Assembly (NCBI GenBank): GCA_017539265.1
Contig: JAFYHG010000025.1
Coordinates: 30,233 to 94,232 of the forward strand
Length of the DNA stretch: 64,000 bases
Source of the DNA: Alphaproteobacteria bacterium
GTDB lineage: Bacteria > Pseudomonadota > Alphaproteobacteria > CAAHEQ01 > UBA3637
Reading direction: 5' to 3'
The notes under the pieces are model-generated. The model worked only from the letters and a program-made list of their open reading frames with translations, did not search any database and had not been told where the DNA came from. Below are positions 44,049-52,714 of the stretch, piece by piece; the stretch's first letter is position 1, and each line of letters begins with the position of its first letter. A program made the position numbers and the translations under genes.

Positions 44049-44647
44049 TTAGAAAAGTCCACAACTGGAACTACTTTTTTGCTTTCTTCAATATCAAAGG
44101 TTGCTTTCTTTTCCATATCTGAGAATATTGCTACAACCCATTTTGTCGGGATTTTCCGAATAAGTGTATTGAATACGCGAACCGAATCAATATAATCTTT
44201 TCTGGCAATCGCTATACGATTTTCCGTGCCTTCCAATTGTGATTGTAAAGCCATAAAGTTTTCATTGGCTTTTAATTCCGGATATTTTTCAACAACAACC
44301 ATCAAACGACTTAAAGCAGAAGAAAGAGCACCTTGATTTTGCATAAAGGCCGCCATTGCTTTATCATCAGACAGCATATCCGGTGATAATGTTGTTTGGG
44401 TTGCTTTGGCACGTGCCTCAATAACCTGTGTTAAAGTATCTTGTTCATGTGTAGCATATCCTTTAACCGTTGCCACTAGGTTTGGAATTAAATCTGACCG
44501 TCTTTGGTATTGGTTTAAAACTTGTGACCAATTTGCTTTGCAGGTTTCATCCAATGAAACTAAAGCATTTAACCTTGAAATCACAAATAATGAAGTACAA
44601 ATCACAAATGCTATAACTAGCGCCCAAATAATATGTATTTTTTTCAT
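44045..44647 (-). CDS. lemA: LemA family protein
   Basis: 200 residues. One N-terminal transmembrane helix (about 8-28), then the helical LemA body: CKANWSQVLNQYQRRSDLIPNLVATVKGYATHE and LQSQLEGTENRIAIARKDYIDSVRVFNT are diagnostic. First gene of the lemA-TPM-TPM operon, a widespread arrangement. Exact function unknown in the family. Confidence 0.95.
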   Translation of the reverse strand: MKKIHIIWALVIAFVICTSLFVISRLNALVSLDETCKANWSQVLNQYQRRSDLIPNLVATVKGYATHEQDTLTQVIEARAKATQTTLSPDMLSDDKAMAAFMQNQGALSSALSRLMVVVEKYPELKANENFMALQSQLEGTENRIAIARKDYIDSVRVFNTLIRKIPTKWVVAIFSDMEKKATFDIEESKKVVPVVDFSK

Positions 44648-44689
44648 GTTATATCCTTTTTTCCCTTTTCATTTTTTTATTTTTGTTAT

Positions 44690-44707
44690 ATCATACGCCC
44701 GTATGAT
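44690..44707. promoter_or_regulatory. Perfect palindrome between lemA and helicase genes
   Basis: ATCATACG-CC-CGTATGAT, eight-base arms with a two-base centre. It lies in the 95-base divergent region and overlaps TATGAT -10-like hexamers on both strands, so it suits an operator for a dimeric repressor controlling both genes. Confidence 0.55.
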
Positions 44708-44742
44708 GAAAAGATAATACACAAGTTTTTAGGAAATTACAA

Positions 44743-47451
44743 ATGAAAAATTTACATTTTAAAGGAAAATTTCGTTCTTATCAACAAAAAGTGCTGGATA
44801 ACCTGAATGCACACTTAAAAGACAATAAATTGCATATTGTTGCTGCCCCTGGTGCCGGTAAAACAACTTTGGGAATAGAGGTTATTGCCCGTTTGAAGCG
44901 TCCGGTTTTAATTTTTGCGCCAACCTTAACAATTCGCAATCAATGGAAAGAAAGAATTATTGAAGCGTTTCTCGATGATCCGGATCAAGATATTATCTCT
45001 TTAGACATTAAAAATCCTAAACAAATTACAATTACGACATATCAATCTTTGTGGTCTGTTTTTTCAAATAAAAAAGAAGTTGAAGAAGATTGGGATGAAG
45101 ATACGCCTTCCGCCGGTAAAATTGTTACAAGTTTAGCCAATGAAATTGTCGGAAAACTTAAAAAACAAAAAACATCACTACTTTGTTTTGATGAAGCCCA
45201 CCACCTGCGAAATGAATGGTGGAAAGCCTTGGATGTCCTAATGGATAAGTTGAAACCCAAACAGACTTTGGCCCTAACGGCAACCCCACCGTATGATGTC
45301 ACTTATAATGAATGGAAGAGGTATGAACAACTCTGCGGCCCGATTGATGATTTAATTTCTATACCGGAATTGGTTAAAAACGGTGATTTATGCCCGCATC
45401 AGGATTTTGTTTATTTTTCAAATCTGCGCCAAAATGAAAGCCAAAAAATACAGGAATTTGAAGATAAAGTTCATTTGTTTATGGATTATTTGATGAATGA
45501 AACGGTTTTAGGTTCTCATTTTTTGAAGTTGGATATTTTTGATAATCCCCAAAAATACATTGAGCAAATTTACGATAATCCGGACTTTTTTATCAGTATT
45601 GCTTCATACTTACATGCAACAAATCAGATGATACCTCTACCATTTTTAAAACTTTTTGATATGTCGGAAAAGGATTTACCGGCATTTGATGAAGGATGGG
45701 CCGAAACATTCTTAAACGGATTATTTTATGCTTATCGATCCTTTTTGGCCCCACTGGAAAAGGATATTAAAGATTTGGAAACAAAAGCCCATAAATCTAG
45801 TATTATCTTCAGGAAAAAAGTATGTATATCCTCTAACCCAAGCCTCCAAAAAGGAGTGGCATCTTCCGTCGGTAAATTAGATTCTATTGTTGATATTGTG
45901 AATGCCGAATTTAATCATTTAAAAAAAGATCTGCGAATGGTTATTTTGGCGGATTATATTCGGGAGGATATGACGGCCGAAATTGCAAATTCTTTGGGCG
46001 TTGTGCCTATTTTTTTAAAACTGTCTGAAAAATATCCAAAGATCTCTATGGCAATTTTAACCGGCACATTGATTACAGTTCCAAAAGATAAAAAAGAATT
46101 CGTGTTAAAACAATTGGAAAAAGAAAAATTACATGTGGCGGATTTAAAATTTACACCATTCAAACATAACACAGATTATTTTAAAATTACCTTTTCTGTG
46201 TCGGCTAAATCAAAAATTGTTAAAATTATTACGGAGTTATTTAATCAAGGTATCTTTAATATCGTTATCGGAACACAAGCTCTTTTGGGGGAAGGTTGGG
46301 ATGCTCCGTCAATCAACTCTTTGATTTTGTCCAGCACAATTTCTTCTTATGTGTTATCCAATCAAATGCGGGGGAGGGCCATTCGAAAGGATAAGAACAA
46401 TCCGGAAAAAATTTCTAATATTTGGCACTTGGCTTCATTTAAAAAACTGAATTTATGGGATATAAATGCTTATAAACAAAGTGGTTTATCCCATTTAACT
46501 GATGACTATGGTTATGATTTAAAACAAATCGAAAGGCGTTTCCAAGGATATGAAGCCCCAACCGTTCAGGCGCCGTATCAAATCCAGAACGGTTTGGAAC
46601 GATTAAATTTGGATTTAGTCACTGAAAAAAATATTGAAGCCCTTAATCAAAATACTTTGGAATTATCTGCTCATCGCGATACCATCAAAGAATCTTGGAA
46701 AAAGTCCCTGTATGTCGGCGGGTTAAATGCACGGATGCATGTTGGGATGAGTACGCCCTCGCATTACAAAAAAACTTTTACCTATAAGGGCAGCTTTACT
46801 TTTTTAATGGCCTTTTACGCCGGTATCAGTTTTGAACTTTATTCTATTTTAAATCGAATTATACCAATGTATTCTGCACCTGTCACAGGGGCGTTTGTGC
46901 TTTATTTTATGGGCAGACCCTTATTTAAATTTATTAGAAACGGCTCTGTTGTCGGCTCAATAAAATCAATTATTCAAATTATCATGGATACATTATCTCA
47001 TACAGGGGATATTCAAACACCGCTAAGAAGTGCCAGTGTTTTAGTCCAAAAACAAAAAAAAGGTGAAGTATTTTGCTCGGTTGAAGGGCTATTGCCGGCA
47101 GAATTAAATTTAGTTTTGAAATCGCTTCAAGAATTTTTGGATCCGATTGAAAACCCCAGATATATTCTTGAACGCAGGGGGACATTCGGTCAATTCTTCG
47201 AAAATCATCCGACTTTAACCAAGTTTATTCCTGCCTTGAAACAGAAAGACTATCATGCGATACCCTCTGTTATTGCCGCGCAGAAAAAGAATGTCCTTTA
47301 TTTTAAGAAACAGTGGGAGAAAAAAATCGGAAGGTGCCAATTAATTTATACGCGTTCGGAAGAGGGGCGACAATTAATGTTAAAAACAAGGAAATATGCC
47401 TTTTCCAACGAAGCCCGTCAAAAAACATTTTCATCCAATAAATGGAGTTAG
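44743..47451 (+). CDS. Large DEAH-box SF2 helicase with membrane-like C-terminus
   Basis: 902 residues. Walker A AAPGAGKTT (about 34-42), Walker B DEAHH (about 150), motif III ALTATPP (about 179), and in the second RecA lobe GTQALLGEGWDAPSIN and QMRGRAIRKD (motif VI, about 544). Beyond residue 660 is a non-helicase part with two hydrophobic stretches (about 685-705 and 712-730) and a basic tail. It resembles stand-alone type III restriction-like helicases; no methyltransferase or nuclease gene is next to it. Possibly a defence or DNA-repair protein anchored at the membrane; function not established. Confidence 0.85.
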   Translation: MKNLHFKGKFRSYQQKVLDNLNAHLKDNKLHIVAAPGAGKTTLGIEVIARLKRPVLIFAPTLTIRNQWKERIIEAFLDDPDQDIISLDIKNPKQITITTYQSLWSVFSNKKEVEEDWDEDTPSAGKIVTSLANEIVGKLKKQKTSLLCFDEAHHLRNEWWKALDVLMDKLKPKQTLALTATPPYDVTYNEWKRYEQLCGPIDDLISIPELVKNGDLCPHQDFVYFSNLRQNESQKIQEFEDKVHLFMDYLMNETVLGSHFLKLDIFDNPQKYIEQIYDNPDFFISIASYLHATNQMIPLPFLKLFDMSEKDLPAFDEGWAETFLNGLFYAYRSFLAPLEKDIKDLETKAHKSSIIFRKKVCISSNPSLQKGVASSVGKLDSIVDIVNAEFNHLKKDLRMVILADYIREDMTAEIANSLGVVPIFLKLSEKYPKISMAILTGTLITVPKDKKEFVLKQLEKEKLHVADLKFTPFKHNTDYFKITFSVSAKSKIVKIITELFNQGIFNIVIGTQALLGEGWDAPSINSLILSSTISSYVLSNQMRGRAIRKDKNNPEKISNIWHLASFKKLNLWDINAYKQSGLSHLTDDYGYDLKQIERRFQGYEAPTVQAPYQIQNGLERLNLDLVTEKNIEALNQNTLELSAHRDTIKESWKKSLYVGGLNARMHVGMSTPSHYKKTFTYKGSFTFLMAFYAGISFELYSILNRIIPMYSAPVTGAFVLYFMGRPLFKFIRNGSVVGSIKSIIQIIMDTLSHTGDIQTPLRSASVLVQKQKKGEVFCSVEGLLPAELNLVLKSLQEFLDPIENPRYILERRGTFGQFFENHPTLTKFIPALKQKDYHAIPSVIAAQKKNVLYFKKQWEKKIGRCQLIYTRSEEGRQLMLKTRKYAFSNEARQKTFSSNKWS

Positions 47452-47493
47452 TATTTAGATATACTACTTTGGGTAATAGGATGCTCTTTTATC

Positions 47494-47522
47494 TTGACTT
47501 ATGTTCCGCAAAAAAGTATTCT
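47494..47522 (+). promoter_or_regulatory. Promoter of flavin reductase-DXS operon
   Basis: TTGACT (47494-47499), 17-bp spacer, TATTCT (47517-47522), then GAAAGGAG before the ATG at 47548. Confidence 0.7.
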
Positions 47523-47547
47523 CGTAAGAAACGAAAGGAGAAATAAA

Positions 47548-48177
47548 ATGAAAGTATTACTTGTAAACGGTAGCCCGCATAAAGACGGCTGCACAAATAT
47601 CGCTTTGGAAGAAATTGCCAAGACATTGAAAGAAGAAGGCATTGAATCCGAAATCTATCATATTGGCACAAAGCCGATTTCGGGGTGTATGGGGTGCTAT
47701 GCCTGTCGTAAAACCGGTAAGTGTGTTTTGAATGATGGTGTAAATGAATTTGTGGAAAAGGCCAAAGATTTTGACGGATTTATTTTTGGAAGTCCCGTCC
47801 ATTATGCTTCTGCCGGTGGGGCAATTACATCTTTCTTGGACCGCGTATTTTTCTCTGCCTCTGGGCGCAAAGATGTCTTTTTGCATAAACCGGCCGCTGC
47901 TGTCGCCAGTGCCAGACGGGCAGGGACAACGGCTACTTTGGACCAACTGAACAAATATTTCGGTATTACACAAATGCCGATTATTTCCGGTCGTTATTGG
48001 AATATGGTACATGGAACAAACGCCGAGGAAGTGAAACAAGATTTGGAAGGCCTGCAAAATATGCGGATTTTGGCGCGCAATATGGCCTGGTATTTAAAGT
48101 GTCGGGAAGCCGCTCAAAAAGCCGGCGTTCCAATGCCCAAGGAAGAAACAACAACATTTACGAATTTTATCAGATAA
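47548..48177 (+). CDS. Flavodoxin-like NAD(P)H-dependent FMN reductase
   Basis: 209 residues. MKVLLVNGSPHKDGCTN at the N-terminus is the phosphate-binding loop of FMN reductases; CMGCYACRKTGKC carries the CxxCxxxxxxC pattern seen in iron-sulfur flavoprotein-like members; FGSPVHYASAGG follows. The start at 47548 is chosen from the ribosome-binding site and P-loop position. It is nine bases before the DXS-like gene, so it may supply electrons or redox control in the same operon. Confidence 0.9.
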   Translation: MKVLLVNGSPHKDGCTNIALEEIAKTLKEEGIESEIYHIGTKPISGCMGCYACRKTGKCVLNDGVNEFVEKAKDFDGFIFGSPVHYASAGGAITSFLDRVFFSASGRKDVFLHKPAAAVASARRAGTTATLDQLNKYFGITQMPIISGRYWNMVHGTNAEEVKQDLEGLQNMRILARNMAWYLKCREAAQKAGVPMPKEETTTFTNFIR

Positions 48178-48185
48178 GGAAAATC

Positions 48186-49946
48186 ATGTACGAAATTTTA
48201 AAGACAATCAACTCTCCCGCAGATGTGAAAAAACTGAACTTCGAACAGCTGAAAACGTTGGCGGCGGATATTCGCGAGGCTTTATTTAACCGTTTAACGA
48301 AAATTGGTGGTCACTTTGGTCCGAATTTTGGCATTGTGGAAACCGAAATTGCCATGCATTATGTGTTTAACTCTCCGCGGGATAAGTTCGTTTTTGATGT
48401 ATCGCACCAGAGTTATCCGCACAAAATGCTTACGGGACGCAAAAACGGATATATTGATGATAAACACTTCAAAGAAGATTCCGGTTATACCAACCCCGGC
48501 GAAAGCGAACATGACCTGTTTAATGTCGGGCATACATCAACTTCTATTTCATTGGCAAGCGGTTTGGCCAAAGCCAGAGATTTAAAAGGCGGTAAAGAAA
48601 ATGTAATTGCTTTAATCGGGGATGGTTCTCTTTCCGGTGGCGAAGCATTGGAGGCATTGGATTTTGTCGGCTCGGAATTAAAATCAAACCTGATAATCAT
48701 TGTCAATGATAACCAACAATCTATTCCCGAGGTTCACGGCGGTCTCTATCAAAACCTGACAGAACTGCGCAAAACGAAAGGAAAAGCAACCAATAATTTC
48801 TTTAAGACTTTGGGCCTGGATTACATTTATGAAGAAAATGGTAATGATATTCAGGCCATGATTAAGGTTTTACAAAAGGTCAAAAATATAGACCACCCGA
48901 TTGTTGTGCACATCAACACGCAAAAGGGGAAGGGATATAAACCGGCCGAAGAAAATCGTGAAGCTTGGCACTGGTGTATGCCGTTTAATAAGGAAACTGG
49001 TATCGCAAAGGTCAGGTTTCCGGCAGAAAGTTATACTGCCTTAACTGCGGGGTATATTATGAACAAAGCCGCCCAAGATAAAGATTTTGTGGCCATTACG
49101 CCATCAATGCCTGCCTTGGGTGGCTTGACACCCGATATGCGGGGAAAGCTAGGTAAGCAATATATTGACGTTTGTATTGCCGAAGAACACGCAATTGCTA
49201 TGGCTTCCGGTATTGCCAAGGCCGGTGGAAAGCCGTTGGTCTTTACGGGTTCAACCTTTATTCAACGCACTTATGATCAAATCTCACAAGACGTGTGTAT
49301 CAATAATAATCCGATAACGGTTGTGTTGAATTTTGCATCGTTTGATAGCCTGACCGATGTAACACACCTGGGCATTTTTACGATGGCTGCCTTTTCAACC
49401 ATTCCGAATTTGGTGATTTTAGCTCCGCCCTCAAAAGAAGAATACCTGAATATGTTGGATTGGTCGGTGGATCAACAAGAACATCCCGTAATGATTATGA
49501 TGCCCGGCAATCAGGTAACATCTCGTCCGGCTGAAACAGATTACAGTAAAATCAATACCTTTAAGGTAGAACAAACTGGAGAAAAAGTGGCTATTCTGGC
49601 CTTGGGTGATTTTTATCAAAGAGGTGAAGAATTATCGGGCAAGGTTAAATCCGAACTCGGCTTTACACCAACCCTCATTAACCCCCGTTTTGCCAGTGGT
49701 GTAGATGAACAACTCCTTACCGATCTACAACAAAATCACCAACTAGTTATTACTCTGGAAGATGGTATCCTGGAAGGCGGGTTTGGACAGAAAGTGGCGA
49801 CGTTCTATTCAGACAAGGATATGAAGGTCAAAACCTATGGCCTCAAAAAGGAATTTTATGACCGATATAACCCACAGGAACTTTTGAAACAACTCGGCAT
49901 GACAACCGAACAAATCCTTCTTGATGTAAAAAGTTTGGTTAAATAG
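48186..49946 (+). CDS. DXS-like transketolase-family enzyme
   Basis: 586 residues, somewhat shorter than housekeeping Dxs (about 620-640). GGHFGPNFGIVE, VSHQSYPHKMLTGR and the thiamine-diphosphate motif GDGSLSGGEALEALDF are Dxs features; the pyrimidine domain has CIAEEHAIAMASGIA with the cofactor Glu. The region usually reading GPTHHG is SLTDVTHLG, so substrate handling may differ. Likely a 1-deoxyxylulose-5-phosphate synthase or a paralogue for another acceptor. Follows the flavin reductase in one operon. Confidence 0.85.
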   Translation: MYEILKTINSPADVKKLNFEQLKTLAADIREALFNRLTKIGGHFGPNFGIVETEIAMHYVFNSPRDKFVFDVSHQSYPHKMLTGRKNGYIDDKHFKEDSGYTNPGESEHDLFNVGHTSTSISLASGLAKARDLKGGKENVIALIGDGSLSGGEALEALDFVGSELKSNLIIIVNDNQQSIPEVHGGLYQNLTELRKTKGKATNNFFKTLGLDYIYEENGNDIQAMIKVLQKVKNIDHPIVVHINTQKGKGYKPAEENREAWHWCMPFNKETGIAKVRFPAESYTALTAGYIMNKAAQDKDFVAITPSMPALGGLTPDMRGKLGKQYIDVCIAEEHAIAMASGIAKAGGKPLVFTGSTFIQRTYDQISQDVCINNNPITVVLNFASFDSLTDVTHLGIFTMAAFSTIPNLVILAPPSKEEYLNMLDWSVDQQEHPVMIMMPGNQVTSRPAETDYSKINTFKVEQTGEKVAILALGDFYQRGEELSGKVKSELGFTPTLINPRFASGVDEQLLTDLQQNHQLVITLEDGILEGGFGQKVATFYSDKDMKVKTYGLKKEFYDRYNPQELLKQLGMTTEQILLDVKSLVK

Positions 49947-49959
49947 AAAGGCGTAGCAA

Positions 49960-50370
49960 TTACTTCTTAATAATGCTTAAATCATCGTCTTTATTACCGA
50001 CGTAAGTGACGACAATTTCGGCATCTTCGGAACCGGTGCTTTCACCATAGTGCCATTCATCAACCAATTCCACAATCGGATCGCCGGGATGCATAACCAA
50101 TACCCCACCTTTTCCCGAACGAACGGTCAATTCCCCTTTAGTCAAATACCCGACGTTTAGGATAGGGTGCTTATGCATTGCTAATTTTTCGCCGACCGGA
50201 ATAGAAATCCTTAGGATAGTCACTTGTGGATGATCAATATGAATCGGCTTAATCGATTGCCCGTTCCAATGAACCGTTGTTTGAATAACTTTTTCGGAAT
50301 TTGCTGCAAAAACATTTACAGATGTTACAATTAAAACAAATAAAAACAAATAGTTAAAATATTTTTTCAT
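49960..50370 (-). CDS. Exported cupin-domain protein
   Basis: 136 residues with a signal peptide (YFNYLFLFVLIVTSVNVFA). The cupin core shows KLAMHKHPILNVGYLTKGELTV (metal-binding HxH...E) and LVDEWHYGES. A small periplasmic single-domain cupin; ligand unknown. Its own promoter lies at 50398-50426. It ends 13 bases from the DXS gene stop, convergent. Confidence 0.85.
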   Translation of the reverse strand: MKKYFNYLFLFVLIVTSVNVFAANSEKVIQTTVHWNGQSIKPIHIDHPQVTILRISIPVGEKLAMHKHPILNVGYLTKGELTVRSGKGGVLVMHPGDPIVELVDEWHYGESTGSEDAEIVVTYVGNKDDDLSIIKK

Positions 50371-50397
50371 AATAATCTCCTTTCTTTAATAGTGCGT

Positions 50398-50426
50398 AGT
50401 ATAACTATCCCATTATCAAAAGTCAA
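50398..50426 (-). promoter_or_regulatory. Promoter of cupin gene
   Basis: TTGACT (50421-50426), 17-bp spacer, TATACT (50398-50403) on the minus strand. Confidence 0.7.
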
Positions 50427-50529
50427 GCATAACCTTTTACTCCCAAAACGGTTTTGAAATGTATCTTTTTTCCCATGGTATTAAACGCCTGAAACTAAAT
50501 ATTTCTCGGGCGCGTAAACAGGACCTTAA

Positions 50530-51462
50530 TTATTTCCCGTTCCACTTTCTGAAGACAGAGGCCAAAATCCCACCCGATATATTATGCCACACGGAAAAAA
50601 TAGCCCCTGGCACTGTCGCCATTGCCAAATTAGGAAATGATGTCATCGCTAATGAAGCTGCTAACCCTGAATTCTGCATCCCGATTTCCATGGACATTGC
50701 TTTCTTTTGGGGGACATTCATGTGCAGAATGGATGCTATACCAAATCCGGCCGCATATCCTAACAGATTATGCAGCATTACAACCGCAAAAATAATAAAG
50801 CCTGTTTCTAAAATCCGTTCCGCATTATGTGAAACGACAGAGGCAATAATAAGCGCTATCGCCACAACCGATACAAAGGGCAAATAAGCGCCCGCCTTTT
50901 GGGTTAGGTTTCCCCATAATTTCGTCATCAATAGCCCCAATCCGATCGGAACAATAACAATTTTAACGATGGAAAAGAACATCGCTAGTATATCCATATC
51001 TACGCTTGTCCGCAAAAATAAATAAGTAATCATCGGTGTCAGAATAGGCGCAAGCAACGTATTCACACTTGTCATTCCGACAGAAAGGGCTACATCACCC
51101 TTTGCCAGATAGGTCATAACATTACTGGCAGTCCCCCCGGGGCAAGTCCCGACCAAGATCACACCGGCAAGCAACGCCGTGTCCAATCCGAACAGTTTCC
51201 CCAGTGTAAAGGCCAAAATCGGCATGATAGTGAATTGGGCAACCCCGCCAATCAGGATTTCTTTTGGCCGCTTCAAAACCATCAGAAAATCTCTGGGATT
51301 CAGCGTGAGCCCCATTCCAAACATGACAAGCATCAACAAATTATTAATCCATGATGTTTGAACCCAAAGGGCAGTTTTAGGGATAAATAAAGATACTACC
51401 GCTACACCTAAAATAATAGCAGCCATATATTTTGTTGAAAAATCGCAAATCTTTTTGAACAA
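50530..51462 (-). CDS. Bile acid:sodium symporter family (BASS) transporter
   Basis: 310 residues, about ten helices. MLVMFGMGLTLNPRDF and the crossover motif GTCPGGTASNVMTYLAKGDVALSV are diagnostic of BASS transporters, which carry bile acids, pantothenate or 2-keto acids with Na+. In a gut bacterium bile acid uptake is plausible, but the substrate is not shown. Lies two bases after a 71-residue protein gene, same operon. Confidence 0.92.
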   Translation of the reverse strand: MFKKICDFSTKYMAAIILGVAVVSLFIPKTALWVQTSWINNLLMLVMFGMGLTLNPRDFLMVLKRPKEILIGGVAQFTIMPILAFTLGKLFGLDTALLAGVILVGTCPGGTASNVMTYLAKGDVALSVGMTSVNTLLAPILTPMITYLFLRTSVDMDILAMFFSIVKIVIVPIGLGLLMTKLWGNLTQKAGAYLPFVSVVAIALIIASVVSHNAERILETGFIIFAVVMLHNLLGYAAGFGIASILHMNVPQKKAMSMEIGMQNSGLAASLAMTSFPNLAMATVPGAIFSVWHNISGGILASVFRKWNGK

Positions 51463-51464
51463 AA

Positions 51465-51680
51465 CTAATTTCTCACGTGTACGAATTTTTCCACGTTCCT
51501 TCTATAGCGTTCAATCCCCTCGGATAATCTTGTGCTTTTCGTTATCACACAGGCCGTATCACGAAGTAAGATAACCACTTTCTTATTTTCTTTTTGGGCT
51601 ATTTCAATGGCGCTTGTAATCGCTAGGCCAACCGTACTTTCAGGATCAATCCGACAGATGACATAATTTTTCTCTTTCAT
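51465..51680 (-). CDS. Small hypothetical protein upstream of the BASS gene
   Basis: 71 residues (MKEKNYVICRIDPESTVGLA...), mixed alpha/beta with one central hydrophobic strand KKVVILL. Good GAAAGGAG ribosome-binding site and promoter 51704-51732. No family recognised; tight coupling suggests a role with the transporter. Confidence 0.65.
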   Translation of the reverse strand: MKEKNYVICRIDPESTVGLAITSAIEIAQKENKKVVILLRDTACVITKSTRLSEGIERYRRNVEKFVHVRN

Positions 51681-51703
51681 GGGTACTCCTTTCTATTACC
51701 AAA

Positions 51704-51732
51704 AGGATATCATAAAAAAGTTGAAAAATCAA
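51704..51732 (-). promoter_or_regulatory. Promoter of small protein-BASS operon
   Basis: TTGATT (51727-51732), 17-bp spacer, TATCCT (51704-51709) on the minus strand. Confidence 0.6.
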
Positions 51733-51922
51733 CTTCTATGAAAAAATTTCATTGTTATAGGATGAAATTTTAGAATATAATTTATGTAACAAAATAGGGT
51801 ACGATTGCACATGTCTCATAATTTCTATGTCTGAAATTTTGTATTGCAAAGAAATCTTTTATGTGCTAATAAATGTGTTACAGGAAATATTTTGTATTCC
51901 TAGCGCTTTAAATGGGATAAAC

Positions 51923-52543
51923 ATGGTTAAGAAAAAAATAACACTAAATGAAATCAGAAAATTAATGAGTCTGGGAACTCCTATGCAAATGGGGACTGAT
52001 TTGATGGAGGCCTTTTATAATTATGGTTTGGAAGCCTTGAAAATCACCATGAAAATGAATACCCACTATCATACACCCGAAAAAATACGAGAGTTGTTTT
52101 CTGAATTAACCGCGTCTAAAATTGATGATACGTGTTTCATATTACCGCCTTTTTATACTGAGTTTGGCAAAAATATTAAGATGGGTAAGCAGGTTTTTAT
52201 GAATAGCTGTTGCCATTTTCAAGATAACGGTGGTATAGAAATTGGTGACGGAACAATGTTAGGCAATAACGTAACGATTGTTACTTTAAACCACGATATA
52301 AATCCCCAAACAAGGGTAAATGCTACCCCAAAGCCGGTTAAAATCGGGAAAAAAGTTTGGATTGGCTCATGCTGCACCATTCTTCCCGGTGTAACAATCG
52401 GGGATAATTCTATTATTGGTGCCGGAAGCGTTGTTGTTAAAAGTATTCCCAAAAACGCAATTGCAGTTGGTAATCCCGCAAAAGTTGTCAAATATATTGA
52501 TGTGGGGACTTCTAAAACCCATCAATCCCAAAAGAAGAAATAA
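51923..52543 (+). CDS. Left-handed beta-helix O-acetyltransferase
   Basis: 206 residues. Helical N-terminus, then hexapeptide repeats (GKNIKMGKQVFMNSC, IEIGDGTMLGNNVTIVTLNHD, KPVKIGKKVWIGSCCTILPGVTIGDNSIIGAGSVVVKSIP) of the maltose/galactoside acetyltransferase group; His in TLNHD is the catalytic base. Acceptor unknown. ATG 51923 is the likely start, since the longer frame to 51827 adds a hydrophobic stretch absent from the family; the ribosome-binding site is weak. Confidence 0.85.
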   Translation: MVKKKITLNEIRKLMSLGTPMQMGTDLMEAFYNYGLEALKITMKMNTHYHTPEKIRELFSELTASKIDDTCFILPPFYTEFGKNIKMGKQVFMNSCCHFQDNGGIEIGDGTMLGNNVTIVTLNHDINPQTRVNATPKPVKIGKKVWIGSCCTILPGVTIGDNSIIGAGSVVVKSIPKNAIAVGNPAKVVKYIDVGTSKTHQSQKKK

Positions 52544-52577
52544 TGGTTAATTTAATCTAAAAAGTTCCCATGTTACC

Positions 52578-52603
52578 GGTTCGGCCAGAGTTAAAAAATA
52601 AGC
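52578..52603 (+). repeat. Short dispersed repeat, module A copy 1
   Basis: 26 bases beginning GGTTCGGCCAGAG, matching 22 of 26 positions at 57123-57148. Both copies are intergenic and both are followed by a T- or A-rich stretch. Function unknown. Confidence 0.5.
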
Positions 52604-52658
52604 ATTTTTTAAGATAAGACTTTAATTATAATAAGTTATATGTCAATTGCCATTTTTC

Positions 52659-52687
52659 TTGCTTTTTTGAACCTAATCTGATATGAT
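52659..52687 (+). promoter_or_regulatory. Promoter of GmrSD-like gene
   Basis: TTGCTT (52659-52664), 17-bp spacer, TATGAT (52682-52687), then GAAAGGA before the ATG at 52715. Confidence 0.65.
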
Positions 52688-52714
52688 GGGAAAAATTCAA
52701 CGAAAGGATATACA

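Noticed and set aside
47557..48057. 166-codon antisense frame over the flavin reductase
   Set aside because: Shadow of a clear flavodoxin-like gene; no start signals.
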